Of a stretch of DNA of 64,000 nt, positions 44,427 through 56,800 are shown piece after piece (the stretch's first letter is position 1; the number at the start of each line of letters is the position of its first letter). The notes beneath the pieces are model-generated. The model had not been told where the DNA came from. It was given only the letters and a program-made list of their open reading frames with translations, and searched no databases. The stretch is taken from assembly GCA_004431415.1 (NCBI GenBank), contig QPMI01000015.1, forward strand, positions 310,001 through 374,000, written 5' to 3'. The translations under genes were made by a program, and so were the position numbers. The DNA comes from Cyanophora paradoxa (Eukaryota; Glaucocystophyceae; Cyanophorales; Cyanophoraceae).

Positions 44427-44985
44427 TGCAATTGAACAAACTCGGCCTGTGACACGCGTCTACGGGTACAGCACACACTACGTGCATACGGCACGACTTC
44501 GACGCCGTGAACAAAGGGCCGGGAGAGTCCTGGGGAACGGAGCCCCTCTATCCGGTCCACGCGCTAACCGGCGCCGCACAAGACTGTGGGCGGAAGAGGT
44601 TGGTGGTCAACCAACCGGAGGGAGAGCTAGAGGAGCTAGCTGCATAGCGCTAGCTAGATCTAGATCTAGAGCTGCAGGCGCTGCCTCTTCGCCGGGGGCG
44701 GGGCCGCCGACGAGGACCCGGGGCCAGACGCCTCCGGATCCGGTGCGGGATCCGGGGCTCGAGCTCGAGCTGGAATGTCGACAGCCGGCACCGGGGCCTG
44801 CGCATGTACAAAAACGTTTATCCGGTCAGAGAACGTTTATCTCGGAATTAAAAACACGGGCTGCCGAGCCAGGAGGAGGTGCCCCTCCCATCATACCCCC
44901 GCCCACCCCCGCCCGCCCGCCCGCCCGCCCGCGAGCGCCGCGCCGCAGCTCGAGGCGATTCTGGAGGTGTACCAGATCTAGAAGT

Positions 44986-45118
44986 TCAAGCACGCGGGGC
45001 CGCCCAAGCTCGCCGCCCCCAGCCAAGCGGAGCTGGACGCGGCCCCGCCGGCTTCTCGCGCGCTGGCGGCGTTCGTGCGCTTCGTGGGCGGGGCGGGGAC
45101 GCGGGTCGTGGGCCACAA
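44986..45118 (+). pseudogene. Possible DEDDh 3'-5' exonuclease fragment
   Basis: One frame reads QAELDAAPPASRALAAFVRF then VGGAGTRVVGHNI. This resembles the ExoII region of DnaQ/TREX-type nucleases (APP..E.L..F..F....LVGHN). It is flanked by a splice-acceptor-like TAG and a donor-like GTCCGCC, so it could be a lone exon, but no ExoI (DxE) or ExoIII exon is visible nearby and the following sequence is repeat. A relic is most likely. Confidence 0.3.
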
Positions 45119-45119
45119 C

Positions 45120-45250
45120 ATCGTCCGCCTCCGATCGTAACTCTAGCGATCGTAACTCCTCTAGCGATCGTAACTCCCGGCTTGCCTCTGGCGATCGTAG
45201 CTCCTCCGATCGTAACTCTAGCGATCGTAACTCTAGCGATCGAGCTAGCG
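45120..45250 (+). repeat. Array of GCGATCGTAACTCTA units
   Basis: Six to seven imperfect copies of CGATCGTA(A/G)CTC(CT)CTAG occur in about 130 bases, with variable spacers. Bordered by GCTAGC runs. Confidence 0.75.
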
Positions 45251-45923
45251 AAGAGTTGGTCAACGAGGCGCGATGTAGCTGTAGCTAGCTAGCTAGCGAG
45301 ACCATAGGCATCTGATAGCTAGCTAGCTAGCTAGAGAGTGTGTGCAATCGAGATTGGCTGCTCGCTGGTCACCCGGGTGGGCGCGCGGCGCGGGTGCACG
45401 GGTGCTCCGCGCCGGTCACAGGCCTGCGAGATAAGCTTTAATAAGCTTAGATGCCTGCCGAGATGAGCTTAAATGGTATTTCGGGCTCATTCTTGCATTG
45501 GAAATTCGCAAAGATGCTATCTCGGGTTTTACTCGAGCTCAACCCGCTGATTCTTGCTGTGCGCTCGGACCTGGGGTGCGCGCGGAGTCAGTGTTGCTGT
45601 GCTTGTGGTATGCGAACAGCACGCTCAGATGTTCGAATTCCTCGGATGGCGAGGGCCGTCCAACGTTCGCGGCGCGCGCGACGCTAGAAGCTGGCGTAGT
45701 AGCGCTGATCTTGCGTAGCGCGGCGCTAACGGTCGCTCTGACTCAGCGCGCGGCGCCGCGCGTCGCGTGCGCCAAGACTGGCGAGCGCTTGGCGCTGCAG
45801 CTGCCAAACCGAGGCTGAAGCGCTGTGGGGCCGAGCTCTAGTGAAGGACTGCGAGGGTATACCCCCAGACTGCCAGCAGGCTGGCAGCAGGCTGCAGCAG
45901 CACAGGACCGCCAGCGATGCGTT

Positions 45924-48900
45924 ATGGCACCGCACTTCGCTACAGCCCCGTCGCGCGGCGTGCCGGGCGTGACCGACCGGTGGATACCGCCTGCCTCGCC
46001 GCCGCGCCAGCTCGAGCGCCAGCCTGAGAGCGACGGACTGCACGGGGACAGAAAGAGGTCACGCAGCTCGTCGCGTCCACTTGAAGGGGAGCGCGGCAGA
46101 TCTAGATCCCGCCCGCGCGAAGGCCAGAACGAACCTTCGAGACGCTCGGTGCGCGACGCCGCTCGTATCTGAGCGGCGCAAACTGGATCTAAAGCTCACG
46201 TACGCGCTCGTTCTTCTCAGCGTTCTCGGCCTCGCGAGTCGCGGCATAGCCGCTCCCCTTCGCCTCGCGCACGATCGGCCTCGCGGCCGCGAGAGGCCTC
46301 CAGGCCGCGCGAAAGCTCGCGGCCGCGGCCCCCTTCGCAGCACTCGCAACGTCGAGATGCCGTGAGCCCCCCGGCATCCTCGAGCCGGCCGGGGATCGGG
46401 CGATCTCTCTCCCGGCCCGTCTCGCGCGGCCCCACGGAGGAGGCCCGGGTCCGGCCTCCTTCGCGGGGATACGTGGAGGAGTCTCGCAGTCGGCCCGCAT
46501 CGCGGGGGCCGCCGGTCGACGACGAAGGCCGGGGCCGGCCCTTGCCTCGGGGTCCGGAGGAGCGACCGCGGGGCCCGAGCCAGCCCAGGCCCCCGAGCCA
46601 GCCGCGGCCGCCGTCCCGGCCGGCCCCTCCGGAAGGAGATCGGAGGAGCCCGGGTCGCGGCGCCTCGCGTCCTCGGTCGCGAAGCCGCAGCCACAGCCGC
46701 AGCCGCAGCCGCAGCCCCGTCCGGAGCCGCTCGCGATCGCACGGGGCGCCGCGCACGCCGCGGCTGCGCCCGGCCGAGCGGGAGGCGCTCAGCGCGGCGG
46801 CGCAGGCCGCACGCGCCATCGAACGGAAGTTGAAGCGGCAGGGCTCGCCCGACTCGGGTCCGCGCAGATGCCCCCCGCCCCCGCCCCCGCCCCCGCTCAA
46901 CTGCGCGCAGGGGACGAGGCGCGGCGGCGGAAGCGGGCGGCGTCGTCGGGGCGGGACTCGGAGGCGGGGCGGAGCGTGGCGGGGGACGGTGAGGACTGCG
47001 TGGCCGTCATAGTCGGAGACGAGGACGGCGACGACTCGCCCCTCCCGCCCTCGCCGGTCTTCAAGCCGCGCCCGAGCGCCCCCAAGAAGCCCGCAGACGA
47101 CGAAGAGCCCCTGTGGCGGCCGGCCCCGCTCCGCCCGGGGGCCCCCGCCCGCTCCGCATCGCCCCCGCCCCACGCCCCGGGCTCCTCCGAGCCCGATCGC
47201 GCCAAGTCCCCCCCGGGCGTCGCCGAGGCGGCCGCCGCCCCTCCCCCCGCCGAGCTGCCCCCCGCCGCTTCCTCTTCTTCTTCCGCCCCTTCCGCCCCTT
47301 CCGCCCCCGCGCCGCCCCCGTGGGCGCGCAGCCCGCCGCCGCTGCCCTCGGCGCCGCCGCCGGGTTCGGGGGCGCCAGCGGCCACCTTCAGCAAGATGCT
47401 GCAGTCCGGGGGCGGGGCGGAGGCGCGCGCCCCCGGCGCATCAACCTCCGGCACCGGATCCGCCGGCAACAGCCCCGTACCCCTCCCAGGTGCGCTTCTC
47501 CCTCCCCTTCTTCACCCCATCTTCTCGCCCCGGTCCGACCGAGCGCGCGCAGTGGTGCCGAAGCCGTCGGCGTGCCCCGCGCCGAAGGCGGCGCCGAGCA
47601 CGGGCAAGGCGGCGTCCCTAGCGACGGCGGCGAGGGTGGCCGGCATCCCCACCATCACCTCCGTGGGCGTCAACTACTACGGGCCGCCCCCCGCCTACGA
47701 CTACTCCTCCTACTACGCCTACTACAGCATGTACTACGGCCAGCAGCCCGGCTGGGAGGCGCGCCGCGCCGTACCCCCCGCGACCCCTTTCCCCTCCTGA
47801 CAAGCGCGCAGGAGTACGCGAAGTACTACGCGCAGCAGTCGATGTCGGGCAAGGGCACCCCCAGCGCGGGCGGTCCCCCTCCCGCCCCGCCCGCGTCTGC
47901 GTCCTCCGCCCCCGCCCCCGCTCCCGCCCCCGCCCCGACCGCCGCCTCCGTCAAGTCTCCGCGCCAGCAGGCGCCGTCCGCCCCCCCTCCGCCTCCGCCC
48001 CCGCCGCCGCCCCCGGCGCAACCCCCCTCGGAGCACGCAACCGACCCCGCCCCGGCCGACGACGCCGCCGCGGCCGCTTCTGCGGCACCAGCAGCAGCGG
48101 CGGCAGCGGTAGAGACGGCGCCGTCCGCATTCGCCTCGGCCCCGCTCCCCGCCACCCCGCCTCCTGCCGCCCCGGCTCCAGAGCCCTACCACCCCGAGTT
48201 CCCCTCCGCGTTCGAAGGCGACGCCTCCGCCCCGCGGCCCGCCCCGCAGGGCAGCAGCATCAGCTCGTCCGAGGTCCGCCCAGCCGCGCGCCCCTTGCGC
48301 TCTTCGGGTGGCCCGCTCAAACGCGCCGCGCCGCGCAGCCGGCGACGGGCGAGGGTCACTACCCCGCGGAGCTCCCGCCGGCAGAGGTGGCGGCGGTCGA
48401 GATGGAGATGGAGGAGGAGGAGGAGCGCGGCGGCTGGCGCGAGGTGGTGGCGCGTTCAGACGACCCCTACGTCCGTCCTTCCGCCCTGCAGCTCACTCCC
48501 CCGCAGATCGCGCCGGCCGTGCCAGGGCCCGCCCCCCAGCCCGCAGCTCCTGAGCAGGAGAAGGCGGCGGAGGAGGGCGCGGGCCCGACGCAGGCCGAGG
48601 TGGCGCTGGCGGGCGAGGTGGCCCGCCTGGAGGCGGAGAACGCGCAGCTGCGCAGCGACCTCCGCCGCGCCCGCGAGGTCCGTACCCCCTTACACGAATC
48701 TCGGCCTGTCGGCGCCGGTCAGACGCGCGACCGCGCGCCTGCAGGACGGGGAGGCGGCGCGGCGCGAGCTGGACGCGCTGTGCGGGGCGGGGGACGCCTG
48801 CGGCGACCCGTACGGGTGCGCCCGGCGCCGTCCTTTAGCCGCCCGCCCGCGCGCACGCCCTTTCGGCGGCCTTTTTGACGGCCCGGCGCGCAGCGGGGCC

Positions 48901-49152
48901 GAGGAGGGGGCGGTCTCGCTGGACCGCCTGGAGGCCATCCACCTCTCCGGCATCGCCCGCGTCCTCGCCGCCCGCGTGCGCCGCCCCCGCCCCCGTACCC
49001 CCCCCCAAAAAAGCTTTCTTTTTCGGCGTGTTCTGATGCACGTACCCCCGCAGCGCGCGAACCACGAGGCGGACGTGGCACGTCTGACGGCGGCCGCGGC
49101 GGCCGCCGCCGCGGGGGCCGTGCCCCACCGCTCAGGCTCCGGCCCGCACTGA
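45924..49152 (+). CDS. SR-rich, Tyr-rich coiled-coil protein (likely RNA-linked)
   Basis: ATG at 45924; multi-exon to TGA at 49152. Order of parts: an Arg/Ser-rich N-terminal third (RKRSRSSSRPLEGERGRSRS, then many RPRE/SRP words and RSRSRSHSRSRSRSP), an amphipathic helix (AEREALSAAAQAARAIERKL), a long Pro/Ala/Ser linker with VFKPRPSAPKKPADDEEP, a Tyr patch (YYGPPPAYDYSSYYAYYSMY then EYAKYYAQQ), an acidic block (AAVEMEMEEEEERGGWREVV), and a short coiled coil (EVARLEAENAQLRSDLRRAR). No RRM or other folded domain is seen. RS and Tyr-rich sections are typical of splicing-speckle or condensate-forming proteins; the family is not recognised. One intron donor lies in GTACCCCCCCCC. Confidence 0.65.
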
Positions 49153-49262
49153 GGCGCCCCCGTCCCTTTCTCCTAAACGCAGTTATCGAACTAGCGCTGT
49201 GCGCGCTTTTACATAAAAACTTTCAAATGTGTCGTCGATGCTGCCCGAAGGATAGGAGGGGC

Positions 49263-50045
49263 TCACGAGTGGGGGTCGGCGGGCTGGCGGATGAGGCGGA
49301 GGCCGTGGGGCAGCGCGGTCATGACGGCGCCCAGGTTCTCCTTCACCGCCTTCGGGGAGCCTGCGGGGTACGTAGCTATCGTCAGCTGGGCTCGCGATCG
49401 GGCGCGGCGCGCGCGGGCGGCGGGCGAGGGCGCACCGGGCAGGTTGAGGATGAACGTCTCCTTGCGGATGCCCGCCGCGGGCCGGCTCAGGATCGCCATC
49501 GGGGTCGCCTGCGCATACACGCGTTCGTTTGAACGGAGAAACACGCAACCGCTTGAGAACGCTTCAGAGGCGCGCCTGCAGGCCGGCGTTGATCATCGCG
49601 ATGACGAAGCCTGGCGCTTCCCTGTCCAGCACGCCCTTCGTCGCCTCCGGCGTCTGGTCCCGCGGCTGCGCGCACTTGTCAGCTGCAGCTCCGCTTTCAA
49701 TGCGAAGCGCTGCGGAGGCCGGGGGCGCGCCGTGAAGCCCGTGCCGCCAGTTGTGAGGATCAAATCCAGCTTGTCGACGTCCGACCAGGCCACGAGCACC
49801 TCTTGTATGCGCTGCACATCGTCCGGGACGACAGCAGTGTGCACAACCTGCGCGAAGCGCGCGTACGCGCCTCGATGACAGAAACGAGCGCGCGGGACTC
49901 GGGATGCCCTGCGGACCTGGGCGCCCGGGAGCCCCTGCGTGATCAGCTCGACGCAGGCTGGCCCGCTCTTGTCCTCGGTCTCGCCTTTAGCTGTGCGATC
50001 GCTGATCGTAAGGACGCCGACTCGAAACCCGCCGGCGGCCGCCAT
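49263..50045 (-). CDS. MOG1: Molybdopterin adenylyltransferase (MogA / Cnx1 G domain)
   Basis: Adenylates molybdopterin before molybdate insertion, giving cofactor for nitrate reductase, sulfite oxidase and others. The start at 50045 gives MAAAGGFRVGVLTISDRTAK, then the exon with VVPDDVQRIQEVLVAW, DLILTTGGTGF (the GGTGF motif), TPEATKGVLDREAPGFVIAM, SRPAAGIRKETFILNLPG, and SPKAVKENLGAVMTALPHGL, stop 49263-49265. The gephyrin/Cnx1 G-domain order is complete. No MoeA-like E domain is attached, so the two steps are on separate proteins, unlike plant Cnx1. It converges on the SR-rich gene, stops 110 bp apart. Confidence 0.93.
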
Positions 50046-50852
50046 TCCTCTTTCTTCGCGTGCGCCTTCCTTCGGCGCTGCCTGAGGGCGAGCTTCGGTC
50101 GATCGAGCTGCCGATGATGATCTGCCGGGGCTGACCCTACACGGTTCGCGGTTCGCGTACCCGGCAGTCCAAGTCATCCACGGGACCGGTGCGACCAGCG
50201 CAGCGCAGCCGGGCCGGGGAGGGACGATCCGAGTCGCTCGTGCAGTCGAAGGACACCACAGGAAGAGTTTGTGAGCCTTTCGTGCCCAGGTGAATGCTGC
50301 GCTCCTTGAGCGAATGCGCGTGCGGTGGTTCTGGCCATGAGCGGCGTCGCCCGATGCGCTAGTCTGTTCTAGAAAGCTTGATCGTACGCATCGTGGAAGA
50401 TAGATATGCCGCCGCGCGCTCGGTCGACCGCGAACGCCATCCTGTCATCCGGCCAGTTAACGCGCCCGAAGCTCGAAGGCTGATAGATAGAAATATGACG
50501 TCGACAGCCAGACTCGTGCCGCGCGTTCGCGCGCCGCGCGCGCCTCCCCGGCGCTCTTACACGTCGCCCCGGCGCGCGCCGGCGCATGCGCAGGCCCCCA
50601 CGCGTACGGCCGCGACCGGTCATCACGCAACGTGCACGTGAGCAAGGTGCGCGTACGTGAGCGCGTACGCTTGCGAAGTTCGCGCAGATCTAGATCTAGC
50701 TCGCCGTCGAGCTCGATTGAGCGCTAGCCCGCGTTCAAATGGCGCGGGCGCCGGCGCGCGCGCAATTGCAATTGCAACTGCAAGGCGAAGGGCGGAGCTT
50801 AGAGTAAAAGGCTGTAAGTTGACTGCAATTGGCGCAGCAGATATCGATCGCG
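50046..50852. other. Intergenic region
   Basis: About 800 bp between two divergent genes (MogA, -; AP2-like, +), so it holds both promoters. AGATCTAGATCT near 50.69 kb and CAATTGCAATTGCAA near 50.77 kb are short palindromic runs. No gene supported. Confidence 0.4.
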
Positions 50853-53800
50853 ATGTCGACGCCAGGGGCGCCCGCGCCGTCGCAAGGAGAAGGCCAAGGC
50901 CTCGCATCGAATTCGAACGGTGCAAGTTTGAAGTCAGCCGCTTCCAGCTCGCGATCGATGGCGACATCGAGCTCGCTGGCGGTCGCGGCCGTCGCTGGTG
51001 AGCGACTGCAGGCCCAAGCTTCAGTCGCCGCGGGTGGCCGTGGCATTTCATCCTGGCACATCGATATCAACCCACATCGACAATTGCAATTGCAAACTGC
51101 TCTTCATGATCATGATCATGATAGCAATCAGAGCACGTGCACGCCCCAGCGCGTTCACCCCGTCCCTCATGACGCCCTTTTGCATGCGCATGCGGTGCCC
51201 TCTTTGAAGAACATCATCGCGATCGATTGCACTTTAATCTAATTCTTCGATGTTGCAGGTATCAGGCACAAGCTCAAGGAGCCCTCATGGCCATGATCAC
51301 GGGCCCGCGGCCAAGCCAATGACATCTGATGTTAACGTTGCTGCTTCTGCTGCTACTGCCACTAACGTGCGAGATAAAACCTACTTCTGGTGGGGCTCCC
51401 GCTCAAAAAATGTCAGTGTCCCTTTTTCCTCTAGAAGTACTAGCTATATATATAGTGTCACTGGCTTATTGTTACTTGCAGTGTCGCACTCCGGCTGCTT
51501 CTAACGCAGAGGAGAGGAATCGGCTGCGAGACGTCTGCATCGTCGCTTGCCAGGAGCTCGACAAGCACGATGGACTCAGCAGCACGCGTACGATCTCAGA
51601 TGGGCTGCTTACGCACCCGCGCTCCGGTACGTATACGGTATTTCTATCGAAGCCTCTGTCCACGAATATTATATTCAAGCTTCTGCTGCTTCATTCACTT
51701 TCCCAACCAGATTACGAGGATCAGGCATTTGTTCGAGCAATCCGCGAGGGGCAGCTCGTTGTGGAGGAAGACGGAGATCCGTGGGATGCTGTGCGGCGCT
51801 TTCTCAAGACCATGGGCTCCGTGCCTCAGAACAGTTGGCAGAAACAACCACGCCTGCGGGAGCCTGGTCAAATTATTGGAATCTCAAAAAGGCCGAATGG
51901 GTATCAGGGCCGCTTTGTATGGCGGCGGCGCGAGGTGCAAGATTTCGTTGCTCAAAATTGTATATTTGAACCTTTGATCGCGTTCACGAGCTTGTCGTGC
52001 AGATGTCGACGACCTGCCGTCCTACGAGTGAAGCACGTTTAATTTGACTGTTTCATGATCATCATATATTATAACTAAAACATAAGCAATATTAATATTC
52101 TCATCTAACGCTTCGAATTGTGCGTAATACAGGAGGCCGTCAGGGCCCGGGACTGCCTCGCCATCATCTGCATGTTTGTCGATGAGAAGACTGGCTGGCA
52201 GCCCCGCCTGCGCGAAGAGATTCTGAACCACCCTCGCTCACGTGCGCCCAAACGCTGAAATTCTAAAGCAAATTAACTCTAAGCGCCATCTCCAGGGTAC
52301 GAGGGTGATCATGAGAGCTTCTACGCCGCCCTGCAACGGGGCAAGTTCAAAATCCCGACCAGCTCGAGCTCGTCACCCAATTCAGCCCAAGATCAAGTCG
52401 ACTTTCACGCTCTCGTTTATGCTTTCTTTGAGCGACATGGTGGGCCGCTGAAGCCGGTGGGGGTTTTTATTCAATTCAAATTTAGATTAAAACAATGTTT
52501 GTGTTTTTTTCTCTTTTTCTGGACTGACGCATTAGCAGTCCGGGGGATCCACGCGCACGTTAGGCGCACGATGTGACTCAAAAAAAACAGGAGCTAGCGC
52601 TGCAAACTGTATTCAAACGCCAAAAACGGGTTTGTTCGAGTATAAATCCGCGGGAGTAGCGCTGACCAATATAATCCTGACCGCAGAGTCGAAGCTCAAG
52701 GTTGCGAGTGCTTTGAAATCAAAGAGTCAGGGCGGGAGGCCTTCGACCACAGGCTTCAGGGGAATCCATCGCGATCGCAGATCACGCGGCGGCTTACGAG
52801 GATCATTCAAGTGGCGTGGTCAGACGTTCAAATTTGCATGTCCCTCCGCGTGCGACCCTGAGGTCAGTGCCAAAATTAATTTTATATTGTATATACGTAG
52901 CTCGATTGTTGCGGATTGAAGCCGTTGGTTTCAAATTCCCTATTTCTCAGGAAGCTGCTCGAATTCTTGACCGCTTCATCATCACCTGCCAGGAGCTGGA
53001 CAAGCTCACCAAACGGCCCCCGGAACAGCGTATCTCGGATTCGAAGTTGAACTTTCCTCGCGAGGGTGCGAGTTTGCAATTGATCGACATCATGAGCTGA
53101 CTTTAATTTGCACAGCTACAGCGATCTAGATCTCACAGCTTTTGGGGTTTCGCGCAGAGTATGCCAAGGAGGAATTCTTCGACCTTTTGCAGCGCGGGAA
53201 GCTGGCTGGGTATGTGAAGGAGCATGAGACCGCACCTGCAGCTGGTCATGAATTCGAAGAACTCGACAACCTGCGTGAGGCTGTGCGGCATTTTCTCAAG
53301 GATTGCGGGGTCATCAAAAGATTCGTTCGCAAGGTTCGCATACGTCTGTGCATGCGGTTTCGCGCAATTTGCAATCTGCCATAATGCTCTCCTCTCTCGA
53401 TCATGATCAGCGGACACGCGCTCGGAGCGACGCGGAAGAAGAGGAGGACAAGGAAGAGGACGAGGAAGAGGACGAGGACGAGGAGGACGAGGACGAGGAG
53501 GACGAGGACGAGGAGGACGAGGAGGAGGAGGACGAAAACGAGGACGGAGATGGGGACCGCATACGCGCTCGTTCTCGAGTGGGGCAGTCTGGCTACCACT
53601 GTGTCCTTCGGTTCAAGAAGCGATTCTGGCGCGGGAAGTTCATGTGGCGCCGTGAATACTTCTCTTCGGCATCTTCCCTCGATCCAAAGGTTTGCCGAAC
53701 GTCAACGCGATCTTTTGAAGTTTATACATTGCAGAACCTGTGGCGCTCTTGCGTCTGATTGCTTTCGCGCAGGACGCAGCCCAGTTCCGCGACCGGGCGA

Positions 53801-56800
53801 TCATCTGCTGCCAGTGGCTCGACAAGCACGAGGGGATCCCAGAAACGTCCCGCATTCCAGACGCCCAACTGAATTTCAAGCGTTCCAGTGCGCATGCATT
53901 CAAAGCTCAAGATCTGAATTAAATCTGCAGTCGCCTGTTAAATATAAGATTATGCACACATATTTTATATATTTCTGTATGCACACACGTCGTCAATCTC
54001 TATTGAATATGCTTCGAATGCGCAGAGTACGAAAAAGAGAAGTTTTACCTCGACCTGCACGCTGGGAAGCTGGAGGGTTACGTCGAGACTTCCGAAGACG
54101 CCAAAAGCTACCGCAAGAGGATACGCAAGTTCCTTGCCAACCGTGGAGCCTACCAAACACGCGCACGCGTGCGCCCGGCTCGGCTAGCGCTGCGCATCCA
54201 CATACGCATGCGGAACCTTGACATCAATGCTGACGCCCCTGCAGTCTACAGTCCAGCCTTCGACCGCGAGCAAGGACGAAGAATCGGGCGAACTCGAGGC
54301 GACTCAGGTCGACGAATGCGAGGATGATGAGGACGGTGATGGGGACGAGGAGGCTGGATCTTCGGCTGACGAGGCGGAATCTTCGGCTGACGAAGGTGAT
54401 CATGAACTGGGCCAACACATGTTGAATGCATGACGAAAATTAAATAATTTCCTCGTGCTTACTTGCGTGTCCGATCAAGATGAAATCATCTTCAAAGGAA
54501 TTCGGAGAGACAAGCGCGGCTTTCCAGGCTACTTTGCCTGGAGAGATATGCAGTTCTCAACGCCAGGAGTGTCCTCCACCATGGAGGTGCGCATCCTAGG
54601 CCTTTTAATTTGTGCAAACCCCTAGGCCTGCAGGCTTCTCTGCAATTTCCACCCTCGACTAACAGTGTCTACGGCAGGAAGCCGCACGGCTCCGTGACCG
54701 CCACATGGTCACATGTCAGTACCTCGACAAGGCGCAGCGCATCCGGCCCATACTTACGTGTGACTCAATGAACTTCCCCAAAAACGGTACGCATGCGATC
54801 TCTTGCGACACTTATCTTTACTTACTTAGCTTTCCTTATCTTCTAGCTAATAATATAATCTTCCCCGCGTGAGCAGACTACAAGGAAGAGCCGTTCTTCA
54901 AGGAGCTGCAGCGCGGGAAGCTGAAGGCGCCCAAGGGCAAGGCGACGTACGCGGCCGCCCGCTGCGTCCGCGAGTTCCTCGCCGAAATGGGAGTGGCCCC
55001 GTATCCAAAGGCGCGTCTGTACATGCACGCGTCTGTACATGCATGCATGTTTCTCGAACCTGCAAGTTTCAGATCGCGATCGCAATGCTGACGGCAGTTT
55101 GTTATAAATTACAGCGCCCCAAGGCCGCAGCGGTTGCCACACTGGGAGGCAGTGCACGCGCAGAGGACGAGGAATCATCGTCTGATGAGGAAAGTGATGA
55201 TGAGAGCTTCGCAGGCCACCAAAACAATCCCGAGGACGAAGCGACGGGTGTGTCAAGGCGATTTCGATGCCATTAATACTACTTCCTCGTCGAATGTGAA
55301 AACGTTATCCTAAGCTTCGGTTTGTTTGGCAGCGGCTATCAAGGCGCACTGGCGTGAGCTGCACAGTCGTGGAAAGGTGTGTGCATATGCATGTGATACT
55401 GTGCTTTAATTATATTAATACACTTGCTTGCACAGAAAATAGCGGATTCCGTGGTCAGGCTTGACGGACGATACTACGCGACTTTCTTCCTTGAGAACGA
55501 GAAGGCGCGCGATTAGATTCCTAGAATTTCCTCTTCCAAGGATTTTCTGACCCCCCGACGCCGCAGGCCATCTCGCCGCCACTGGCGTCGGTGGACGACG
55601 CGCTTCACTTCGTCGACCGCTGCCGCATCGCGTGGTGCGGCCCAGACGGCGAGCGCCGCTACGGAATGGAGATCAACATGGACATCGAAGGTCACCCTTT
55701 ATCTTTTGATGCGATATCCATCATGGCATGGCAATACATATATACACACTATCTGCTCCTGTTCGTGTCTTATCTCACGAGCCATGCCGGTGCCCCAACA
55801 GATTACACGTCGGAGGCGTGGTACCAGAGGCTCTTCGAGGGGCCGGAGGGGCAGCGGCCGAAGGTGGGAGACAACGACCCCGACTGGAATGCGGACCACG
55901 CGGCCGCCGTCCGGCGCACCGTCGCCTTCGTTGTCGAGGCCGAGCTCGAGGTGGAGTCCTTTTATGATATCTACATCTCTCTGACTGTTTAGGCCTAGGT
56001 CTCTTTGCATCTGTGCCCGGGTATTGCCTGTGCTGATTTGCTTTGTGCAGCTCCGTGCACGCGAGCAAAAGGATGCCGGCGCGGCCGCAGGGGGCGGGGT
56101 TGCGGGTGCACTGGCGGCCACAGCAGGCGAGGAAGGTGCAAGCTCTGGATCCGCGCCGGCGCTTCTGTCGGCCGCGGACAGTGGGGTTGCCGCAGCCGCC
56201 GGCGGCGATCGCGAGACGCATGAGCCAGCCCTGCGACCAGCCAAAAAGCAGAGACTTGCAGCCGTAGACGGCGACACCCCAACAGGCACTCAAGCCGCTG
56301 ACAAAGCCAAGGGCCGCGGCCGCGCTAGCGATCAACAGCCCGCAAAGAAGCAGAAGACAGCCGGCGCCGCTGCCGCGGGCACCAAACAGACGCCTCGCGC
56401 CTCTCCTGCAGCTGAAGCCGCCCCCTCTAGCCACAGAGAGGCAGCTGCAGCTGCAGCTGCAGCTGCTCCCAAGCCAGCCGCAGCGCCGATTAATCCCGCC
56501 CCGCCGGTGCCTCCCGTGGAGGCAGGGCCCCCTGCAGCTGCTCCTGTGCCTGTGCATGTGGCCAGCCCCGCGGTAGCCCCCGAAGCAGCCGGGCAGGCGG
56601 TCGCGAGCGCGAGCGGGCCTCCCGCCCCGAAGCACAACCCGAGCGCGGTGCGCCCAAGCCCCCTGAGTCCTCTGGATTTAAAGCGTCCAGTTCCAGTGCT
56701 GCAACACTTGCATTCCTGACCATAATCGTCTCTGCAGCTGCTCGAGTGGGAGGCGCCGGAGGTGCTCCAGTGGCTCGTCGAGCGGCTCGGCCTCAAGAAG

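Larger units (their letters stand above)
44427..45923. other. Repeat-rich region with a possible relic gene
   Basis: About 1.5 kb without a supported intact gene. It holds GCTAGC and AGATCTAGATCT palindromes, the exonuclease-like fragment (44986-45118), the CGATCG array, and further GCTAGCTAGC runs near 45.28 and 45.33 kb. Confidence 0.45.
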
